Notes: generated by a model from the letters alone, not told the origin. Shown: positions 1 through 9,191, counted from the first letter of the stretch. The stretch: DNA of 64,000 bases from Spirochaetaceae bacterium (GCA_017622235.1 JAGARN010000005.1:248001-312000); one strand, 5' to 3'. Translations and numbers: made by a program.

Positions 1-3000
1 GCACAAGACAACCATAACCCAGACAGTCAAGTGATAGTATATTGGTACATGAGTAACGTAGATGCATACCAAAAATACGTACGATACTCTGTAATTTGTT
101 CTGATTCTAAAGGAACAGAAGTTGCAAGGCTTACAGTCGATGGTAGTCAAACAAATAGTACGGTAGCTTCTTTTTCTTCTCTTACTCCAAACACAGACTA
201 CAACTACACTGTTGAATCTTATCTAATTTCAGATCAAAATAGTACAGAAAAAAGTATTCCCTTAAGTGCCCAAACCGCAAGAAGACTTAGACCAAACCAA
301 CCAGAAAATTTACAAGCAACTAAAAGTGTTTCTCTAACAGAAATTGAATTAACCTTTACGTTACCAGACTTAGTGGATGTAGCAGTTTCTAGTGGTGTTT
401 ACGAACAAAAGCCACTTTACTTTAAAATTTACCGCCGTGCGAAGGCTTCTGAAAATGGTTCTGAATCTGAATATTTGCCAATTTGCACATATTTTGGCAA
501 AGCAAAAGAGGATGAAAGTTCTGGAAAGAAAAACTTTGGTTCAGAAGAATATACTCCAGGAACACAAGTTACCTATGTCGATACGGCGGACTTAACTAGA
601 GGCGTTGAATATGAGTACAAAGTACAAGGTTTTGCAGATGATATTGCAAGAGAAATTAGTTCAGATTTGTCCTCAGCAGAAACAAATGGATATTTGATTT
701 ATCCTATGCATTTAAAAACAGAAAATTACAATGCAACCCTCAATTCTGATGAAACAAAATATGTTTCGGCTAGTCTAGGGTTCCACATAGATTGGAATGA
801 TATGGGAAGTGAAGAACTTTATGACTTTATCCTAGAAGAAAGAAAATATTCTGCCACAGAAAGCTCTGGTAGTACAGATTCGATAGAAACAAATAATTAC
901 AAATTTGACAATACCGAAGAACTTAATCAATATGTAAGAGAATTTGATCTTTCTGACCCGGCTTCTGCCAGCGGATATTTTAGATATGCAGTTTATATGG
1001 TTAAAGCTGGTCAAGAAGACACATCAACTTATTTGGACAAGGTTTATGCTATTGGTCAAATTCTTGTAACTGACAGCATAGAGCTACCAAGTGTAAAATA
1101 TTTTGCTGTACGTTCTGGCTACGGTGATAAAATAGTCATAGAATGGGATTACGATGATACTTATAGCTATAATTTAAAATACTGGGAAGGAACAAATACA
1201 AGCGAAGATAGTGTAATTGAAGTTGACCAAGATTTGCTATATCAAACTTTGGATAATAAGTCAACTGGGGATATTATTTCATTTGAACATGAAGCAGAAC
1301 CAAACACCACTCGTACGTATATACTGTATGCAACAACAGCTGTTACAAGTAATACAAATGCTTTAGTTGGATCCTCTCTTGCAATGCCAGAACCTAAAGT
1401 AGACGGATATCATTATTCTGATTTGAACATAAAATGGTCCCCAATTTCAAATGCTACAAGTTATACTTTAGCTGCAAAATATCAAGATGCCAACATCGAT
1501 AAAAACAATAAAATAAGTTCAAGCGAAGAACTTTCTGGTGATATTACAAACTATAGTTTTACAAGTGTGGCAGGTTCTAATAATCCAAAAATATCAGGAT
1601 TACCAATAAATGTAAGTCTTACTGTAAACTCACAAATTACAAAAACATATATTCGCTTTGAAGATGAAAACTACACTGAACCGGTTACGGAAGAAATTGA
1701 AGATGAATCCTCTAGTCTTACAGGACAACTTACAACACATAACATTGGTCCTGCTCTAATCCAAGCTGTGGCAGAGAAATCTGTTTCTTCTGACAGTATA
1801 TTTCTTACATGGAACAAAACAGAAGGTGCTTCAGCATATATGGTTATTCGTAACAGGTATAATATAAAAACAGGTGGTTCTTTAGAATATAACTCTACAG
1901 ATAAATATGTTATTTCAACAGAAAATGGGCTTAGTTCAAGCCTTGCAGGTGGAATTGAGGAAGTAGGTTCTTCCGTAACTGTAAGCTATTCACCTCAAGG
2001 ACAAATAATTCTAAACGATAAGTATAAAGCACAAACTGACAAAACTAGCAGTTGGCAACTTTCACAATCACAGATTCCTTGGGGAGCACCCTATGATTAC
2101 ATTGTCTTACCTCTTGTGTCTTCTAGTGATACGGTAGACTATGATTATCAAACTTCACCAACTAATGCAACCATAGCTTCTGCCAACTATATAAATCTAA
2201 GCAGTACTAGAGGTTCAGCATTAGGCTATGCTTGGAACGTAACGGCTTCAAAAGGTTGGGAAACAGCTACTCTTAACGGTGGAGCTAGCTCAGCTGAAAA
2301 CGCTTCAATATTTGTTACCTGGGATAATCCAGCACTTGATTCTGATGTTACACCCAGTTACCAAATTTACAGAAGAAAAGAAGGAACTCCTAGTTGGGAA
2401 CTTCAAAATACTATCGACACAAATTTCTACCAAGACACAAATATAGAAAGAGGTACTGTTTACGAATATGCAATAGGTCTTGTGACCACAAATTTACAAA
2501 CAAGCCCAAACAAAGACGCAGCCTACATTGCCTATACCGACCAGATAAAAGATGCAACCTTCTCTACAGAAAAAGCAGCTTCGGGCTTTGTTTTGCCACA
2601 ACCTACAATTACAAGTATAAGCCGAGACCAAAGAAGTAACGCAAATGGTTACACGGAACTTGTAAAGTGGCCAGCTGCATATGTTAATGGCAAAGCAAAT
2701 CGCATGATTAACGGCTACGTTATAGAAGTACTTAATCCTAATATTTCTGATGCATGGAATACTATAGCTGATATTCCACTTTCTCAAGAAAACAGTTCTA
2801 ATTTGTATGAGTATGAAGTTGATAATTCTAACGGATTATTAAAAGTGCTACGAGATTACAAGCATTACTTTAGAATTCGTGCCTACCGGGAACAAAACGG
2901 CAAACGCACTTACAGTTCTGTACCTGATTACACCTATTCCAACGGAGCGGAAAACACCTACGTAAAATGGGGAGCAAGACAGATAACTATTGACGAGTTT

Positions 3001-3396
3001 GCTCTTGTAGCGGCAACTTCCATTGGCGACAGTTTGTACAATGATACCTATTCTAGTGTAAAAGAAGGCAATGTTGGTTATGACAGAACATATACCTTCA
3101 AAACTCCTGGACCAAGTTTCCAAAATATTTCTGGAAACCTTTATGGATATGCAACTGCTACAGGTAGCAAACCCCAAAAGTATGGGGCGGTTTGTGCTGG
3201 TATCTGGGGTGCATTATCTGGGTCAGAAACAAAGACAAGCACCCTGACTTTCACAGAGAATACTGGAGTTGGCATGTATTCAGGAACTGTAGTCATAGAA
3301 AATTTAGATTCTTCATCTGGAACTTTCAGAGTAACTTACAATGAACAGACTAAAGAATGTTATACACAAGACATAGGTAAACTGTTCAAATATTAA
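1..3396 (+). CDS. Fibronectin type III-rich surface/periplasmic protein, 5' end missing
   Basis: The frame is open from base 1 to the TAA at 3394-3396, so the true start and any signal peptide lie outside the window; a GTG at 31 is only the first in-frame start-like codon. About 1130 residues are visible. They hold several divergent fibronectin III-like beta-sandwich modules, each with a W near its start and Y-x-I/V-x-R/K strands (for example around 1798-1860 and 2311-2390). A different, Gly/Thr/Ser-rich terminal domain of about 120 residues follows. No catalytic motif is apparent. The next gene starts 13 bp downstream with the same architecture, so this is probably one operon of exported envelope proteins. 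Binding or adhesion is a guess. Confidence 0.75.
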   Translation, partial: AQDNHNPDSQVIVYWYMSNVDAYQKYVRYSVICSDSKGTEVARLTVDGSQTNSTVASFSSLTPNTDYNYTVESYLISDQNSTEKSIPLSAQTARRLRPNQPENLQATKSVSLTEIELTFTLPDLVDVAVSSGVYEQKPLYFKIYRRAKASENGSESEYLPICTYFGKAKEDESSGKKNFGSEEYTPGTQVTYVDTADLTRGVEYEYKVQGFADDIAREISSDLSSAETNGYLIYPMHLKTENYNATLNSDETKYVSASLGFHIDWNDMGSEELYDFILEERKYSATESSGSTDSIETNNYKFDNTEELNQYVREFDLSDPASASGYFRYAVYMVKAGQEDTSTYLDKVYAIGQILVTDSIELPSVKYFAVRSGYGDKIVIEWDYDDTYSYNLKYWEGTNTSEDSVIEVDQDLLYQTLDNKSTGDIISFEHEAEPNTTRTYILYATTAVTSNTNALVGSSLAMPEPKVDGYHYSDLNIKWSPISNATSYTLAAKYQDANIDKNNKISSSEELSGDITNYSFTSVAGSNNPKISGLPINVSLTVNSQITKTYIRFEDENYTEPVTEEIEDESSSLTGQLTTHNIGPALIQAVAEKSVSSDSIFLTWNKTEGASAYMVIRNRYNIKTGGSLEYNSTDKYVISTENGLSSSLAGGIEEVGSSVTVSYSPQGQIILNDKYKAQTDKTSSWQLSQSQIPWGAPYDYIVLPLVSSSDTVDYDYQTSPTNATIASANYINLSSTRGSALGYAWNVTASKGWETATLNGGASSAENASIFVTWDNPALDSDVTPSYQIYRRKEGTPSWELQNTIDTNFYQDTNIERGTVYEYAIGLVTTNLQTSPNKDAAYIAYTDQIKDATFSTEKAASGFVLPQPTITSISRDQRSNANGYTELVKWPAAYVNGKANRMINGYVIEVLNPNISDAWNTIADIPLSQENSSNLYEYEVDNSNGLLKVLRDYKHYFRIRAYREQNGKRTYSSVPDYTYSNGAENTYVKWGARQITIDEFALVAATSIGDSLYNDTYSSVKEGNVGYDRTYTFKTPGPSFQNISGNLYGYATATGSKPQKYGAVCAGIWGALSGSETKTSTLTFTENTGVGMYSGTVVIENLDSSSGTFRVTYNEQTKECYTQDIGKLFKY

Positions 3397-3409
3397 GGAT
3401 TGCAAAAAT

Positions 3410-5575
3410 ATGAAAAAAATACATTCCACCCTGTCCATTATCCTTTGCCTCCTTTTCCTGTCAGGTTGTGCAGAGTTGTTCCAAGGCAAAGTAGATATGG
3501 CGGGTATTTCAAACGGCACTCTATCAGGTATGCTTTCTAGCGTAAACGAAATATCTGAGCTTACAACCCCTACACAATTATTTGTTTCTCAGGGCAGATC
3601 TTCTACAACCATAGACATAACTTGGTCAAAAGTCGACGGTGCAGTTTCTTATCGCTTAGAACGTGCTGTTGTAAGTCCTGCTCTTGACGGTAGCTACTCA
3701 GAACCAGACGAGAGCCTTTTTGAAGTGCTAGAACAATCTGTTTATGATACAAGTTACCAGGATACACTTATAAGCGAAGGTTCTATTGATGAAACGCCCT
3801 ACGAAAAACGTTATTACTACAGAGTTTCAGCAGAGAATTTTCGAAAAAAGTACGCTTCTAGCCCTTTTACTCCACCCGAATATGGTACATTATTTCCTAA
3901 ACCGCAAAATGTAAAAGCAGATTTAGGTGAATCAACTGACCAAATTAAAGTTCGTTGGCAAAAAGTTGCAAATGCTGTAAGTTATGACATCTATCGCACA
4001 GATTCTGCAAGCGGAACTGGTGCTGTAAAGATTGATACTGTAAGTGCAGACAGAGATGAATATACAAATAAAATTTCACCAGAAGAACAAGGTGTTGAGT
4101 TTTATTATTCAGTATATGCCCGTAATCGCTATGGTGCTTTATCTGCACAAAGTTCTCTAGCCCTAGGATATGCCCTTGTTGCAGGTGCTCCAACTGAACC
4201 TAAAAATGTAAAAGTTACCGATGGGCGTGGAACTAGTACTTCTGGCATTTTGATTGAATGGGACGCTGTTCAAGCAGCATCGGAAGTTACATATCATATT
4301 TATCGAACTAGCTCCGTTGACGCATCTTTTACATTACTGGCAAATCAGTCTGGCACTAGTTTTACAGACACAAAAAATCTTAAACCAGGATTGTTCTACT
4401 ACTACCAGATTCAAGCTTCGATAAAAGATGAGGCAGGTGTAACTCTAAAAAGTAAATTCTCTGACAGTGGCTCAGAATCAACTAAGCCAGCAGAAGGATT
4501 TATTTTAAGTCCTCCGTCCCAAATTGCAGCAGAAAAGATAAAAAACAGTGGCGACAAAGTATTATGGACGGCTGCAATTGGTTCTTCAGAGGAACAGCAA
4601 AACTATAAATATAATATATACGGCGACATGGATATTAACGGAACTTACAGCGAATTAGTTATGTCAGTACCTGCAACTCCACCAGACGAAAGCGGTTATA
4701 TTTCTGCTATTGTGAGCAAAAATTTCAGCTACTATAAAATAAAAACCTGTAGAATAGACAATGCTCTTGAAAGTTCATTCAGTACTGTAACATCTCCATC
4801 GCCTTTTGCTGCAGAAAGAGCCGTTGCAACTCAACACGCAAAACTCGAATCCGAATATATGGTTGCAAATAGTTCTGGGGTCTATCCTGTAAAGATTATG
4901 TGGCAAAAGCCCACAGATGATGAACCTTCTGGTTACCATGTTTACCGTTCTACCACAAAAAATAGTGGGTATCGAAAAATCACAGAAGAACCTATAACAA
5001 ATTTATACTTTATAGACACAGATGACACTACTAAAGCCGGTAAACGATATTATTACAAAGTGCTTTCTGTAAATGCGTTAGGTCAAGGAACTATGTACTC
5101 AGATGTGACTATAGGCTATGGTGCATTAACTCATGAACAATATATGAGAGAATACAATAAAACACTAAAAGCTTCTCATAAACGACTAAGCCTCATGCAT
5201 AAGTCAAACGACATGGATAAGCTTGGTTCAGAAACAGTATATGGTGCAATCACTGGCAGTTGCCATTATAATGCCTCTATAGCTGGGTTAGGTGCTGACA
5301 TAACCATGAAATACACAAATTATGCTGAATTCTACATAGATAATAATCCAGAAAACGGTATTTACTTTACTGTAAGTGGAAATACAGATACTTCTGCTAA
5401 CATGAGTGCAAATGGTTCTATGAGTGGAACTATGGTATGTACCGGTATGTATCCTGGTAAGGTTTATTACGATGCAATTCAAATAAAAGGTGGATCCGCA
5501 GGTGGAGGAACTTATGGAATAGAACCTGAAGGATTTGCTCGTGGTGAAGTCAGCTGGACAATAGGAGAAGAATAA
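3410..5575 (+). CDS. Fibronectin type III-domain lipoprotein
   Basis: This 721-residue protein has a lipoprotein signal peptide ending in the lipobox LSGC (Cys20). Four or five fibronectin III-like modules follow, each with the strand pattern W-x-x-V/A...Y-x-I/V-Y-R and a Y-Y-Y-x-V/I strand (for example residues ~60-150, 165-250, 265-350, 490-570). The last ~140 residues form a separate Gly/Ser/Met-rich beta domain. An AAGGAT ribosome-binding site precedes the ATG. The order of domains matches the gene upstream, suggesting ancient duplication. The stop overlaps the next start by one base, so translation is probably coupled. Likely anchored at the periplasmic or outer face; ligand unknown. Confidence 0.8.
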   Translation: MKKIHSTLSIILCLLFLSGCAELFQGKVDMAGISNGTLSGMLSSVNEISELTTPTQLFVSQGRSSTTIDITWSKVDGAVSYRLERAVVSPALDGSYSEPDESLFEVLEQSVYDTSYQDTLISEGSIDETPYEKRYYYRVSAENFRKKYASSPFTPPEYGTLFPKPQNVKADLGESTDQIKVRWQKVANAVSYDIYRTDSASGTGAVKIDTVSADRDEYTNKISPEEQGVEFYYSVYARNRYGALSAQSSLALGYALVAGAPTEPKNVKVTDGRGTSTSGILIEWDAVQAASEVTYHIYRTSSVDASFTLLANQSGTSFTDTKNLKPGLFYYYQIQASIKDEAGVTLKSKFSDSGSESTKPAEGFILSPPSQIAAEKIKNSGDKVLWTAAIGSSEEQQNYKYNIYGDMDINGTYSELVMSVPATPPDESGYISAIVSKNFSYYKIKTCRIDNALESSFSTVTSPSPFAAERAVATQHAKLESEYMVANSSGVYPVKIMWQKPTDDEPSGYHVYRSTTKNSGYRKITEEPITNLYFIDTDDTTKAGKRYYYKVLSVNALGQGTMYSDVTIGYGALTHEQYMREYNKTLKASHKRLSLMHKSNDMDKLGSETVYGAITGSCHYNASIAGLGADITMKYTNYAEFYIDNNPENGIYFTVSGNTDTSANMSANGSMSGTMVCTGMYPGKVYYDAIQIKGGSAGGGTYGIEPEGFARGEVSWTIGEE

Positions 5576-5919
5576 TGAAAAAAAGCATTTCTATGTTGAT
5601 AACTATATTTTTAATCGGAGTAATTCTTACAGGTTGTGCAGAGCCTAGTCCTTTTATTGGTACTTGGGCCGACAATAAAGGCGACCAAATCACTTTTATG
5701 GCAGATGATTCTTTTACTGCAACAATAATAGATAGCCAAGGAATAAAATCAAGAGCAGAAGGTTCTTACACGGTACTACTGAATGCGGTAACATTTAGCA
5801 CTACAACTGGAAGACAAATTGTTTCTGAATGGGACATCAGAGGCAACATGATGTATCTAATATGGACAGATGAAAATGGTATATCTATTTCGCTTACACT
5901 CTACAAAATAAAAAACTGA
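5575..5919 (+). CDS. Small lipoprotein with a lipocalin-like domain
   Basis: A 114-residue protein with a lipobox LTGC (Cys21). The mature part begins with a short PSPFIGTW segment followed by alternating beta strands (GDQITF, SFTATI, GSYTVL, AVTFST, MYLIWT), the pattern of small lipocalin-like domains that start with a G-T-W motif. The ATG overlaps the preceding stop (TAATG). It is the third gene of the envelope operon. No specific ligand or enzymatic function can be read from it. Confidence 0.7.
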   Translation: MKKSISMLITIFLIGVILTGCAEPSPFIGTWADNKGDQITFMADDSFTATIIDSQGIKSRAEGSYTVLLNAVTFSTTTGRQIVSEWDIRGNMMYLIWTDENGISISLTLYKIKN

Positions 5920-5927
5920 GGCACCAA

Positions 5928-6593
5928 ATGAATTCAAAGCCTATTTTATTTTTCTTTATGTTGCTGTTTTTTTGTACTTCCCTTTTTGCTCAAGAACCAG
6001 AAATAAATATAGATACAGGTTTTCCTGTAATAAAAGAAAAGCCATATATTGTATTCAATGAAGGACTAACAACTGCATGGGTTACTAGGTTAATAAAACA
6101 AGATAACAGAAGTAATTTTGTTTTTAAAGATTTTTTTGCAGGTGCATACTTTGCTGTAGAAACAAAAAATATGCAACCTATGGATAGCGTACTTCGCCTA
6201 GCAGTGTACTATCCTTTAAGCCACAAATTTAACCGAGTACCACAAGCTAAAAAAAATATGCTGGCATTTGCATTTGATTTCACAGCAGCTCCTCTTTTTA
6301 GACTGAATATGTGGGAATATGTTAGAATCAACCTAGGAGCAGGTTTACACCTACTATATCAAATGGGTGATCGCTGGAATTATTTGAACCTAGGGATTGC
6401 AGGAGTTGCAACAACGGAATTGCCTTTAGCAAAGAGATGGACTATTTTACTAAACGGATATGCTTCTATCGACTATGGAAACTTCGGTACTAACAGAAAA
6501 ATGGAACCCTTTGACTATGTATGGCAATACCAAATAGATTTAGGTGTTCGTTATAGTCGCAAAGCAGAAAACAAGTACTCTTACATAAAATAG
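5928..6593 (+). CDS. Exported beta-rich protein, probable outer-membrane barrel
   Basis: The 221 residues begin with a signal peptide (cleavage likely after FA at residue 21). The rest alternates short amphipathic strands rich in Tyr, Trp, Phe and Gly, as in small outer-membrane barrels of spirochaetes (for example LRLAVYY, LAFAFDF, RINLGAGLHLLYQMG, QIDLGVRYS). It lies 8 bp after the lipoprotein gene and closes the operon. It converges on rnc with a 9-bp gap and I see no terminator hairpin there. The barrel call is inferred from composition and strand pattern only. Confidence 0.6.
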   Translation: MNSKPILFFFMLLFFCTSLFAQEPEINIDTGFPVIKEKPYIVFNEGLTTAWVTRLIKQDNRSNFVFKDFFAGAYFAVETKNMQPMDSVLRLAVYYPLSHKFNRVPQAKKNMLAFAFDFTAAPLFRLNMWEYVRINLGAGLHLLYQMGDRWNYLNLGIAGVATTELPLAKRWTILLNGYASIDYGNFGTNRKMEPFDYVWQYQIDLGVRYSRKAENKYSYIK

Positions 6594-6602
6594 GTCAGCA
6601 CT

Positions 6603-7355
6603 TTATTCTTCACCTATAGCTTCCCAGGCTATGCGTGCTGCAGCTTGTTCAGCTTCTTTCTTGCTTTTACCGGTGGCAGGACCATATGAAACATTCCCAA
6701 GTCTTGCACTTACCCAAAAAGTTCTATCATGGTCTGGACCAGTACACTTTATCTGTTCGTAAACAGGGCAAGTTTTGTATTTTTTTTGATAAAACTCTTG
6801 CAACATGGTTTTATAATCTTTATGATGCCTTTTCGCAAGAACCTTATCTATTTCTGGAACAATCAAGTGCAACACAAGTTTCTCTGCTGCTTGATACCCT
6901 GAATCAAGATAATACGCCCCTATGACCGCTTCTACTGCATCTGCCAGAATGGCTTTTTTTCTACGCCCACCAGAAAGTTCTTCACCCTTTCCTAACACAA
7001 GGTAGCGATCTATACCCATATCCAATGCAATCGGTGCAAGTGTCATTTCAGATACCACAACAGATTTTATACGAGCAAGTTCCCCTTCTGGTACTCCAAC
7101 CATAGTTTCATACAGATAAGAAGCCGTTGCCATTCCCAAAACTGCATCACCAAGAAATTCTAGCCGTTCATTGTTGTATCTGATTCCATTAGAAGCAACC
7201 TCGTTTGTAGCAGACCTATGGTGAAACGCCATATCCAAAAGCACCAAATCATTAAAATGTACGGATATTTCCTTAGAGAAAGATAGAAGTTGTTTTTTTC
7301 GTTGTGAATCAGGCTGTAGGTTTTTTGTAAACAAATTTGAAATATTTTTAAACAT
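6603..7355 (-). CDS. rnc: Ribonuclease III
   Basis: The double-strand-specific endoribonuclease that processes rRNA and regulatory duplexes. The catalytic domain carries the family signature NERLEFLGDAVLG and a later acidic helix (ADAVEAVIGAYYLD); a C-terminal double-stranded-RNA-binding domain ends the protein (MLQEFYQKKYK... and GKSKKEAEQAAA). I chose the ATG at 7355 (250 residues, normal length). It has a weak GGA 8 bp upstream. An in-frame ATG at 7397 would add 14 mostly hydrophobic residues but has its only G-rich stretch directly abutting it. The gene is last in the rpmF-acpP-rnc unit. A short GTCTT/AAGAC hairpin lies between acpP and rnc (about 7406-7419). Confidence 0.93.
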   Translation of the reverse strand: MFKNISNLFTKNLQPDSQRKKQLLSFSKEISVHFNDLVLLDMAFHHRSATNEVASNGIRYNNERLEFLGDAVLGMATASYLYETMVGVPEGELARIKSVVVSEMTLAPIALDMGIDRYLVLGKGEELSGGRRKKAILADAVEAVIGAYYLDSGYQAAEKLVLHLIVPEIDKVLAKRHHKDYKTMLQEFYQKKYKTCPVYEQIKCTGPDHDRTFWVSARLGNVSYGPATGKSKKEAEQAAARIAWEAIGEE

Positions 7356-7420
7356 CCAATAAATCCAGAGGAAATGAGAGTCAAAACCAGACTCCATTTC
7401 CCCATCGTCTTTACAAAGAC

Positions 7421-7657
7421 TTATGCCTGTTGAGACTTAATAAAGTCATAAGCATCTTTTACAGTCTCAAACTCATTTGCCTTTTCATCAGGAATTTTTA
7501 TTCCCATCTCTTCTTCTATGGCATACACAAGCTCATAGGTGTCAAGACTATCTGCACCCAAATCCTGACGGAATGAAGAACCCATCTCAACCTTAGATTC
7601 ATCGATTTCTAGCTTTTCAGCAATCAGTTTTTGAATTTTTGCAAACAATTCGTCCAT
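7421..7657 (-). CDS. acpP: Acyl carrier protein
   Basis: This 78-residue acidic protein carries growing acyl chains in fatty acid synthesis. The phosphopantetheine attachment Ser lies in the canonical GADSLDTYELV motif (residues ~34-44), and length and charge are typical. An AAGGAGAG ribosome-binding site precedes the ATG. It follows rpmF by 16 bp and precedes rnc. The usual neighbours plsX and fabD/fabG are absent from this locus. coaD, which makes the precursor of the phosphopantetheine arm, is the next gene upstream on the same strand. Confidence 0.96.
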   Translation of the reverse strand: MDELFAKIQKLIAEKLEIDESKVEMGSSFRQDLGADSLDTYELVYAIEEEMGIKIPDEKANEFETVKDAYDFIKSQQA

Positions 7658-7673
7658 TGTTCTCTCCTTAAAG

Positions 7674-7859
7674 TTATTTACTTTCAGGTGTAATCACCTG
7701 ACGTCCACGATAAAAGCCACACTTTGGGCATACATGGTGTTGCATTGTCAGGTTACCGCAATTACCACACTCCACAAGATTCGGAGCAACCAACTTCATA
7801 TTGATATGCTGTCGTCTACGTGTACGGGCTTTTGATGTTTTCGCTCTAGGAACTGCCAT
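7674..7859 (-). CDS. rpmF: 50S ribosomal protein L32
   Basis: A 61-residue basic protein starting MAVPRAKTSKARTRRRQH, the standard L32 N terminus. It has an intact zinc ribbon (CGNCG and CPKCG) and ends GRQVI. It is the first gene of the rpmF-acpP-rnc unit and has two consensus-like promoters upstream. The yceD (DUF177) gene that commonly precedes rpmF in other bacteria is not present. Confidence 0.96.
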   Translation of the reverse strand: MAVPRAKTSKARTRRRQHINMKLVAPNLVECGNCGNLTMQHHVCPKCGFYRGRQVITPESK

Positions 7860-7903
7860 ATATCAAACCTCGCTATAAAATTGTTACCAATATATCTTTG
7901 GTA

Positions 7904-7933
7904 AGAATACAACATTTTCCCCTAACCTGTCAA
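7904..7933 (-). promoter_or_regulatory. Promoter P2 of rpmF-acpP-rnc
   Basis: A second minus-strand set, TTGACA (7928-7933), 18 bp, TATTCT (7904-7909), starts 3 bp downstream of the P1 -10 box. Tandem promoters fit a growth-rate-controlled ribosomal protein operon. Confidence 0.55.
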
Positions 7934-7936
7934 TGC

Positions 7937-7964
7937 ATTATAACAAATTGATGGGTTTTGTCAA
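7937..7964 (-). promoter_or_regulatory. Promoter P1 of rpmF-acpP-rnc
   Basis: On the minus strand TTGACA (7959-7964) and TATAAT (7937-7942) are separated by 16 bp. Both hexamers are perfect sigma-70 consensus. It drives rpmF with a leader of about 70 nt. Confidence 0.8.
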
Positions 7965-7967
7965 ATA

Positions 7968-7992
7968 CAAAATAACAAATTTTGTTATTTTG
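7968..7992. promoter_or_regulatory. AT-rich palindrome between coaD and rpmF P1
   Basis: A 25-nt palindrome (arms CAAAATAACAAA and TTTGTTATTTTG around one T) lies 10 bp past the coaD stop and 3 bp upstream of the P1 -35 box. It could end coaD transcription, but it lacks G+C and a clean U tract. It could equally be an operator or UP-like element for the rpmF promoter. Confidence 0.5.
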
Positions 7993-8002
7993 TCATAAAA
8001 AA

Positions 8003-8485
8003 TTATTTTTTCTCGTATTTTTTCTTTAAAGCTATTGCAACAGGTTCTGGAACCATAGAAGATACATCACCACCTAATGCTGCTAATTCCTTTATTGAAC
8101 TAGAACGAAGAACAAAATATTTCGGTTCTGTAGGCAAAAAAACAGTTTCAATTTTAGAAGATAAGGCTTTATTCATAAGGGAAAGATCAAATTCGTAAGA
8201 AAAGTCGCCCATATTGCGTATTCCCCGAATAAGTACACTTGCATTATGATTTTTGGCATAATCTACTACAAGAGAATCCCAAGCAGCCACAGTTACATTT
8301 GTCCAGTGAGAAGTTAACTCTTTTAACAGAGAAACTCTTTCTCCTGCTGAAAACAATGTCTTTTTGTTTGGGTTTGAAGCTACAACTACATGAATCTGAC
8401 TAAAAATACCTTTAGCTCTCTGAATAATGTTTAGATGTCCAAATGTTGGTGGATCAAAAGAACCTGCAAAAACAGCTGTTATCAT
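8003..8485 (-). CDS. coaD: Phosphopantetheine adenylyltransferase
   Basis: The penultimate enzyme of coenzyme A synthesis: 4'-phosphopantetheine + ATP gives dephospho-CoA + PPi. The 160 residues match family length. The N terminus carries the nucleotidyltransferase T/HxGH-type motif ([10 protein letters not shown], residues ~8-17), and [15 protein letters not shown] and the late SSSIKEL segment are CoaD hallmarks. There is no ribosome-binding site before the ATG. Instead a promoter places the predicted start of transcription on the ATG, so the mRNA may be leaderless. It is divergent from the lipoprotein gene at 8539, sharing interleaved promoters. Confidence 0.95.
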   Translation of the reverse strand: MITAVFAGSFDPPTFGHLNIIQRAKGIFSQIHVVVASNPNKKTLFSAGERVSLLKELTSHWTNVTVAAWDSLVVDYAKNHNASVLIRGIRNMGDFSYEFDLSLMNKALSSKIETVFLPTEPKYFVLRSSSIKELAALGGDVSSMVPEPVAIALKKKYEKK

Positions 8486-8491
8486 ATTTTT

Positions 8492-8520
8492 AGAATATAT
8501 TGTTTGACGAAAAAGGTAAA
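8492..8520 (-). promoter_or_regulatory. Leaderless promoter of coaD
   Basis: Minus-strand TTTACC (8515-8520), 17 bp, TATTCT (8492-8497), then 6 bp to the ATG. Predicted +1 is the A of the start codon. Overlaps the promoter of the divergent gene. Confidence 0.6.
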
Positions 8521-8532
8521 GAGTGGTAGAAT
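8504..8532 (+). promoter_or_regulatory. Leaderless promoter of the 8539 lipoprotein gene
   Basis: TTGACG (8504-8509), 17 bp, TAGAAT (8527-8532), then 6 bp to the ATG at 8539. Its -35 box lies inside the spacer of the coaD promoter. Confidence 0.65.
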
Positions 8533-8538
8533 TGCTAT

Positions 8539-9177
8539 ATGGGTAAATTTAAATTTCTTGGAATAATATTTTTTGTTTTAACAGTGACTGTTTTTGCAGG
8601 CTGTTCTTCAAATAAAACAGAAGTTGCTGTACAAGAAGAATCTATAGCTCCTGTACAAGAAATTCCTGAACAAGAAGTTCCTGTTGTCGTTGCAGAGGAA
8701 GTTAAAGCAGAAATTGTTCAGCCAGTTGATAATGTTCCAGAAGTCGTGCAAGATGCAGAATATCTTAGATCTATTGCTACTGTTTCTAGTGCAGAAGAAA
8801 TCTCTGTAGATACATTTAATCAAGACAAAAAGGATATATTAGAACTTATTGATCAAATTGATCAGACAATGCAATCCAACAACTACAACAAATGGCTAAG
8901 TTATGTTGTTCCTGAATCAAAAGTCTATTGGCAGAATAGAAACAATTTAAATAGTATTCAAGAAAGACTTCCTGTAAAAGTAAAAATTTCTAGTATGCAA
9001 GATTATTTTAAGTATGTTTTTGTTCCTTCAAGGGCTGGAAGAAATGTAGATGAGATTCGATATGTATCTAGCTCACTAGTTAAAGCTGTGCAAGTAAAAG
9101 ATAATCGGGACATAATCTATTATACTTTTGAGAAAATTGACGGCAAATGGATGTTAAAGTTGGATACTTTAAGCTAA
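8539..9177 (+). CDS. Lipoprotein with a C-terminal NTF2/SnoaL-like domain
   Basis: The 212 residues begin with a lipoprotein signal (lipobox FAGC, Cys22). A low-complexity linker of Val, Glu, Pro and Gln follows (residues ~25-75). The C-terminal ~110 residues ([20 protein letters not shown] to the end) resemble NTF2-like domains, with a closing [13 protein letters not shown] strand. No active-site residues are evident. There is no Shine-Dalgarno sequence. The promoter spacing suggests a leaderless transcript. Function unknown. Confidence 0.75.
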   Translation: MGKFKFLGIIFFVLTVTVFAGCSSNKTEVAVQEESIAPVQEIPEQEVPVVVAEEVKAEIVQPVDNVPEVVQDAEYLRSIATVSSAEEISVDTFNQDKKDILELIDQIDQTMQSNNYNKWLSYVVPESKVYWQNRNNLNSIQERLPVKVKISSMQDYFKYVFVPSRAGRNVDEIRYVSSSLVKAVQVKDNRDIIYYTFEKIDGKWMLKLDTLS

Positions 9178-9191
9178 ACTATAAAAAAACA

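Noticed and set aside
2494..3177. Antisense open frames inside the fibronectin III gene.
   Set aside because: Composition and lack of ribosome-binding sites mark them as shadows of a well-supported gene.
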